Shown: positions 59,414 through 64,000 of the stretch, one piece after another
Layout of the letters: each line of letters opens with the position of its first letter
Numbering within the stretch: the first letter of the stretch is position 1
Source of the DNA: CAVQBL01 sp963710715
GTDB lineage: Bacteria; Pseudomonadota; Gammaproteobacteria; DSM-16500
Length of the DNA stretch: 64,000 nt
Reading direction: 5' to 3'
Assembly (NCBI GenBank): GCA_963710715.1
Contig: CAVQBL010000019.1
Location: forward strand, 1 to 64,000
Program-made: the position numbers and the translations under genes
Notes under the pieces: model-generated
Seen by the model: the letters and a program-made list of their open reading frames with translations, nothing else
Told to the model about the DNA's origin: nothing
Database searches by the model: none

Positions 59414-61802
59414 TTATTCATTTGTAAACGTGGCTATTTGGGTTGTTTCACCAATAGTAAAAATGGAACTTGATGAGCGAGCAAAAATTTTTTGCACTGC
59501 ATTTAATTTATCACGTGCACACTTCTAAAATAAATCCGCCGTTTCGCTAAATAATTTTTTCTCATGTGGCTAATTCACCAGGGATATCAACTTTACACCC
59601 AATTTGATTTTTAAAACTCATTTCAGCGAGCGCAACAGCAACACCGCCTTCTGAAATATCATGTGCTGATAAAACTAAACCTTGTTGAATCGCGGCGTGT
59701 CACCGCATGAATTTCCCGGCAAATGTTGTTAAATCGGGTTTAGGCAAATTGGCGCCTAATTCATCATGCAATTCATAATAAACACTGCCGCCACATTCAT
59801 CTTTACGTTCACCAATTAAAACAGTAGATGAATCCGGCTTTTTGAAATGCATACGTAATGGCTTTATGCACATCCGGCATAGCTACCCAAACAACTAATC
59901 ATGGGACTGCGTGGAATCGCGCCGTGTTTGGATTCATTATACAAGAGACACATTGCCGGAAATAATCGGCAGTGTTGCGCCAGGATGATCTTTTAAGCCT
60001 ACGGCACGCAAGCATCAGCAATACCGCGCACCGATTCAGTACAAATCCCCATTTGTTCGGGTTTTTCTGGATTACCAAAACATAAACAATCGGTTAAAGC
60101 AAGCGGCATTGCGCCCACAGCAGCCACATTACGCACTGATTCAACTACGGCATTCACCGCACCCCAATAAGCATCAATTTTGTTATAACGCGGATTTTGA
60201 TCTAGCGATAAGGCAATGCCAACTTGGCGAATTTCTTCTGGATATTTATCTTCATTAAAGGTTGCATGACACCCGCATCGGCCCAACCCGCTTCAATAAC
60301 GGTGCGACCTTGCACTTGTTTATCATACATTTCAAAAATGGGTGCACGTGAGGCAATATTTTCATGCGCTAACAATGTAATAATACAGCATTAAAATCGT
60401 TGGCGCGGCAAGATTGGGTTCAGATAATTTTTTTTTTGCAGACATGTAAGGACGATCGTATACAATACCTTTCGTCACATCGTACGCATTGGCACGCACG
60501 AATTCTTTGCCATGATAATTCACGACATATAAACCATCGTTGCGAATTTTGCCAATGACTGCTGGCACGCGCACCTGCAGAAACATTGCGGCAATGCAAA
60601 AGTTTCATTGTAATGTGTCAAAATTGTATCCACTAAATCTGGTGGCACAACCCACATAAAACGTTCTTGGGTTTCTGAACATAAAATCACAGCAGGCATA
60701 TAAATCTGTCCATGCTGGTGGGCACTTGTTCAAGATCAATTTCCGCGCCATAACCACCGGCTTCGGCAAATTCCACACTGGCGCAAGCAACACCGCCCGC
60801 GCCTAAATCTTTAAATCCGACTTTATCAATGAGATTTTTTTCTCGCAGCAATTGTAAATAAAGCATAATTGGCTTTGAGTAAATGGCGTTGTAAAAACGC
60901 ATTGGGTTCTTGCACCGCGCCTTTGTTTTTTTCTTTGTGTTCTTCGACGCAAGTCTGTGGAAGCAAAGCTCGCGCCACCAAAACCACTATTATCAGTCGG
61001 TTTGCCGACTAAAATAAACACATAATCGTCTGCATTTGCGGGTGCATAGGAATGAATCACATGGTCTTCACGCACAATGCCTAAGGTCACTACCGTCACT
61101 AGGCAATTTTCGTTATAAGCCGGATCATAATAAACATCGCCCGCAATATTCGGTATGCCAAGGGGATTGCCATAACCCGCGATACCGCTACGACGCCTTC
61201 CTGAATCCAATGGTGTTTTTGCTCGATTGATATCACCAAAACGCAAACTATCGGCAACGGCAATCACTTCTGCACCCATGCAGCATACATCGCGCACATT
61301 GCCACCCACGCCCGTCGCTGCGCCTTCATAAGGCACAATTTGCGAAGGATGATTATGCGATTCATGGCTGATGACAATCCCATAGCGCATGCCTTGATTA
61401 TCCGTTGCGACAGCGACAATGCCCGCGTCTTCTTTGGCCCCAAAATAACATGCGGGCCATCGGTCACTAAATTTTTAAGTGTTTGCGGCTGCTTTTATAA
61501 GAGCAATGCTCGGAACCTTGGATGGACCATAAGACCAGTTCAGCCAAGGTCGGCGGACGTTTTAAAATGGTATTTTGAATCGTGAGAGCTTCATCGACTG
61601 TCAGTACAAGATTGTACTTTTGTAACAATGACTTAACTTCTTCGCGCGACAAACCAGTAAAATCAAAAGTTTCTTTGTTCTGGGTTGTCAGCATTCGAGC
61701 GTTCCGCGATAAAAACTGTTCAATATTGAGGGCGCTAAGGATACCATAAAAACAGGTGACGTCCAAAAATAACTTTTTACTTTCATAAAGTACTGAGTTC
61801 AC
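59414..61802 (-). pseudogene. purL: FGAM synthase PurL (small type), frame-disrupted
   Basis: About 740-790 residues after correction, the small PurL that works with separate PurQ. LTIQNTILKRPPTLAELVLW, SIQGSEHCSYKSSRKHLK, ISHESHNHPSQIVPYEGAAT, GIPNIAGDVYYDPAYNENCL, GGVACASVEFAEAGGYGAEI, and VGIALSLDQNPRY are recognisable; the end reads GETTQIATFTNE. At least ten one-base breaks. The start may be the GTG at 61802 or the ATG at 61694. First gene of the purine run; divergent from the secreted-protein gene. Confidence 0.85.
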
Positions 61803-61845
61803 TATAGGAATTTTATTTTAGAAACACTAATGAAGGAGAATGAAA

Positions 61846-62478
61846 ATGCGTGAACAAAAATGTTCTTTGGTCGGAGCCATGAAAACACTGTTTTTTGGGA
61901 TTGGGCTGCTTAGCACCCAAATCATCCCAGCGGCTAGCAAAGCTCTTACTCTGACTAACCTTACTCGTGGATCTAGAGTGACATTTTTCGATCCAGCATG
62001 CCGAAACAAAGCCACTATAGAAGTAACCGGGGACTCCATAGGTAATTTAAATTATCCATCTCAGCCAAATGCTTGCCTCACAGGAAGTGGTGTCATTTAT
62101 GATGCTTGTACTGGCGAGGAAGTAGACAATATAAGTGAGGCAATAACAAAAGGTACAATTAAAATAGAAGTGAACCTCAATGCAGAGTTTAAGGCAGACG
62201 ACCATCGAAATCGAACCATTCTTGACACGGGTAAAAATTATGTGATGACTATTCCCAAAGGCCTTCAAATCCGGATTAACTGTGAAAATAAAATAACATT
62301 ATCACTAAACCTTAAAATAGAAGCTCAAAATAGAGCGGACCTTAATTATATATTGATTACAGATATAGGGAAGATCATAAATATAAATACCGGTAAAGCA
62401 CTCGGACAGTTAAAGCATGATGAATTTAGCGTCGAGCCTGTACAAACAGCAAAAGAATCCCGCAGCTTTAAGCTTTAG
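61846..62478 (+). CDS. Secreted hypothetical protein
   Basis: 210 residues from the ATG at 61846 (AAGGAG lies 7 bases upstream; an ATG two codons earlier is too close). A signal peptide covers about residues 1-33 (TLFFGIGLLSTQIIPAASKA). The rest is beta-rich with four cysteines (DPAC, NAC, DAC, NCENK), perhaps two disulphides. No family recognised. A REP-like palindrome follows 12 bases after the stop. Confidence 0.7.
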   Translation: MREQKCSLVGAMKTLFFGIGLLSTQIIPAASKALTLTNLTRGSRVTFFDPACRNKATIEVTGDSIGNLNYPSQPNACLTGSGVIYDACTGEEVDNISEAITKGTIKIEVNLNAEFKADDHRNRTILDTGKNYVMTIPKGLQIRINCENKITLSLNLKIEAQNRADLNYILITDIGKIININTGKALGQLKHDEFSVEPVQTAKESRSFKL

Positions 62479-62490
62479 AACCGTAGAGCC

Positions 62491-62517
62491 GTAGGTGGAC
62501 AAAGCGTGTCCACCTAC
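62491..62517. repeat. REP-like palindrome, copy 3
   Basis: Arms GTAGGTGGACA and TGTCCACCTAC (11 bp, perfect), loop AAGCG. Same family as the copies at 46001 and 56029. It could end transcription of the secreted-protein gene. Confidence 0.65.
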
Positions 62518-62613
62518 CATATTTGCAGCCGACCACATTAATTTTCATAAAATAATGCTAAATTTCATGATATAATAAGTATTATCCATTAATTTAGTTA
62601 TTTTTCACAAAAA

Positions 62614-64000
62614 ATGTCAAGAAATAATCGTTTTTCACAGATTGTAAGCGTTTTTCATAATCGGCACCTTCCAGAGCGCGAGGTACTGCTAGCAGGTTAC
62701 TCCGCGTTAATAAAGGCCTATGACCTGAAAGTACCTATCCCGGATATGCTCTTTGCAATTAGCCATAAGCACAAAAAATATCAACAGAATGGCTGGATGA
62801 TGCTTAGCCCACGTTACACGCCACAGAACTCTCTATATAGTCATCTCACCTTTGCATTAAAGTATGAAGGCGTTAATTTATCTATTCTGAAAGAATTATT
62901 TAACACCATTTCATCCCAAGAAATTATCGACATTGTTAAACTTGAACCTACAGGATCTTATAGCCGCAGAATTTGGTTTTTGTATGAATGGCTGCAAGAC
63001 ACCCAGTTAAATTTACCCGATGCTACTAAAGGCAATCGAGTGGATATTTTAGACGTTAGAATTCAATATCCTGGACCATCAAGACCTTCCAAAAGACACC
63101 GTGTCAGAAATAATTTACCAGGGAATCCAATGTTTTGTCCTACTATTCGTAAGACACCTCTTCTTACTCAATTTCTTGAAATGAATCTAGGCAAGCGTGC
63201 CCGAGCGCTGCTTGGCTCTATACATCCTGATGTTCTCCTGCGGGCAGCAGCATTTATGTTATTAAAAGATTCAAAAGCTTCTTATGCCATCGAAGGTGAA
63301 AGCCCTCCGCAAACACGAGCAGAAAGATGGGGCCATGCCATTGGCCAAGCAGGAAGTCATGAACTTTCGCATGATGAATTTCTTAGGCTACAAGAAATCA
63401 TCATATCAGACTTTAGATTTACTCATTACGGTTATCGCAATGAAGGCGGGTTTATTGGCGAACACGAAAGATCAACAGGGCTGCCTATTCCTGACCATAT
63501 ATCCGCTCGTCCGCAGGATATATTTTCACTTATCGATGGTCTCATCAATACACATTTACTTCTTAAAGAAAGTGATTTCGACCCTATTTTAGCAGCCAGT
63601 ATTATCGCTTTTGGCTTTGTTTTCATACATCCACTTGAAGATGGCAATGGACGCATTCATCGATATTTAATACACCACGTACTTGCTGAAAAAAAAATGG
63701 TATCATCCAACATCATCTTTCCTGTTTCTTCTGTTATTTTAGATCATATTGCCGAATACAGAGAAATTCTAGAGTCGTATTCACGCCCGCGTCTTCAATT
63801 AATTCATTGGCGACCCACCCACAAAGGAAATGTTGAGGTTTTAAATGAAACAATCAATCTTTACCGCTATTTCGATGCCACTAAACAAGCAGAATTTTTA
63901 TATCGCTGCATACAAGAAACTATCGAAAAAACACTACCAGAAGAAGTGGATTATTTAAAAAAATATGACGCAATGAAAAATTTCATCAAAAATTATATAG
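62614..64000 (+). CDS. Fic-family protein, C-terminus outside the window
   Basis: 462 codons are visible and no stop is reached. The Fic motif HPLEDGNGRIHR (H339) is intact, with the flap region IPDHISARPQ before it. The sequence S223-YAI-E227-G228 fits the inhibitory motif (S/T)xxxE(G/N) and precedes the Fic core, so this would be a class II, self-inhibited Fic enzyme. Fic enzymes mostly AMPylate proteins. The 200 N-terminal residues (SQIVSVFHNRHLPEREVLLA) resemble a winged-helix region found in some family members. Could be a housekeeping modifier or an effector. Confidence 0.88.
   Translation, partial: MSRNNRFSQIVSVFHNRHLPEREVLLAGYSALIKAYDLKVPIPDMLFAISHKHKKYQQNGWMMLSPRYTPQNSLYSHLTFALKYEGVNLSILKELFNTISSQEIIDIVKLEPTGSYSRRIWFLYEWLQDTQLNLPDATKGNRVDILDVRIQYPGPSRPSKRHRVRNNLPGNPMFCPTIRKTPLLTQFLEMNLGKRARALLGSIHPDVLLRAAAFMLLKDSKASYAIEGESPPQTRAERWGHAIGQAGSHELSHDEFLRLQEIIISDFRFTHYGYRNEGGFIGEHERSTGLPIPDHISARPQDIFSLIDGLINTHLLLKESDFDPILAASIIAFGFVFIHPLEDGNGRIHRYLIHHVLAEKKMVSSNIIFPVSSVILDHIAEYREILESYSRPRLQLIHWRPTHKGNVEVLNETINLYRYFDATKQAEFLYRCIQETIEKTLPEEVDYLKKYDAMKNFIKNYI

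Noticed and set aside
46050..61802. RNA editing or programmed frameshifting as cause of the purine gene breaks
   Set aside because: The breaks share no sequence context, include both extra and missing bases and vary from gene to gene; sequence error or recent mutation needs fewer assumptions.
63284..63656. Frames of 102 and 74 codons at the right end
   Set aside because: Both are shadows of the Fic gene, which is open in another phase from 62614 to the window edge.

Overview
The window reads as the chromosome of a gammaproteobacterium of the Legionellales/Coxiellaceae type. This is an inference from four things: a mevalonate pathway block, a CqsS/LqsS-like kinase, several host-directed effector-like proteins (OTU, YopJ-like, Fic, Sel1 and ankyrin proteins) and AT-rich DNA. 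No taxon is proven, and the 16S gene (28942-30486) would settle it.

Layout. 0.5-4.3 kb: an amidase, the C-terminal part of an NRPS epimerisation domain, and an IS3-family element whose end falls in that domain's active-site motif. 4.4-7.6 kb: an operon of a haem-oxygenase-like oxidase, a six-TM histidine kinase and a response regulator. 7.75-25.04 kb: an integrative element in tRNA-Thr(UGU), bounded by 59-bp direct repeats. It carries a P4-type integrase, a HEPN-like protein, an AlpA-like HTH, a CHC2 zinc-finger protein, a DUF927/P4-type primase-helicase next to a mirror-symmetric array of 12 TGTTACCC-type octamers, a second broken recombinase, a cluster of hairpins, two large effector-like genes (tandem J-like domains; ankyrin plus OTU), a split hybrid kinase and a methyltransferase.

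25.1-30.7 kb: an rrn operon on the minus strand (16S, tRNA-Ile, tRNA-Ala, 23S, 5S) with promoter, boxA elements and terminator. 30.7-33.9 kb: housekeeping genes msrB, xseB, nrdR, nusB, pgpA and a small EamA transporter. 34.0-37.9 kb: mevalonate kinase, HMG-CoA synthase and HMG-CoA reductase, divergent from IPP isomerase, with a 23-bp palindrome between them; phosphomevalonate kinase and the diphosphomevalonate decarboxylase are not in the window. 38-46 kb: a Sel1 protein, HipBA with two operator-like palindromes, a YopJ-like ankyrin protein, gene remnants, a SulP transporter and a small lipoprotein.

46-61.8 kb: on the minus strand, a near-complete purine cluster in transcription order purL, purM, purQ, a small membrane protein, purC, purF, purD, purN, then (interrupted by a DUF4143 ATPase, HxlR regulator, unknown gene and toxin-antitoxin pair) purH, purE, glyA. 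glyA and everything from purD to purL are broken by many one-base indels, mostly one extra base, while the amino acids on either side remain conserved. Poor consensus sequence is the simplest explanation, and real decay must be excluded. 61.8-64 kb: a secreted protein and a Fic protein that runs off the right edge.
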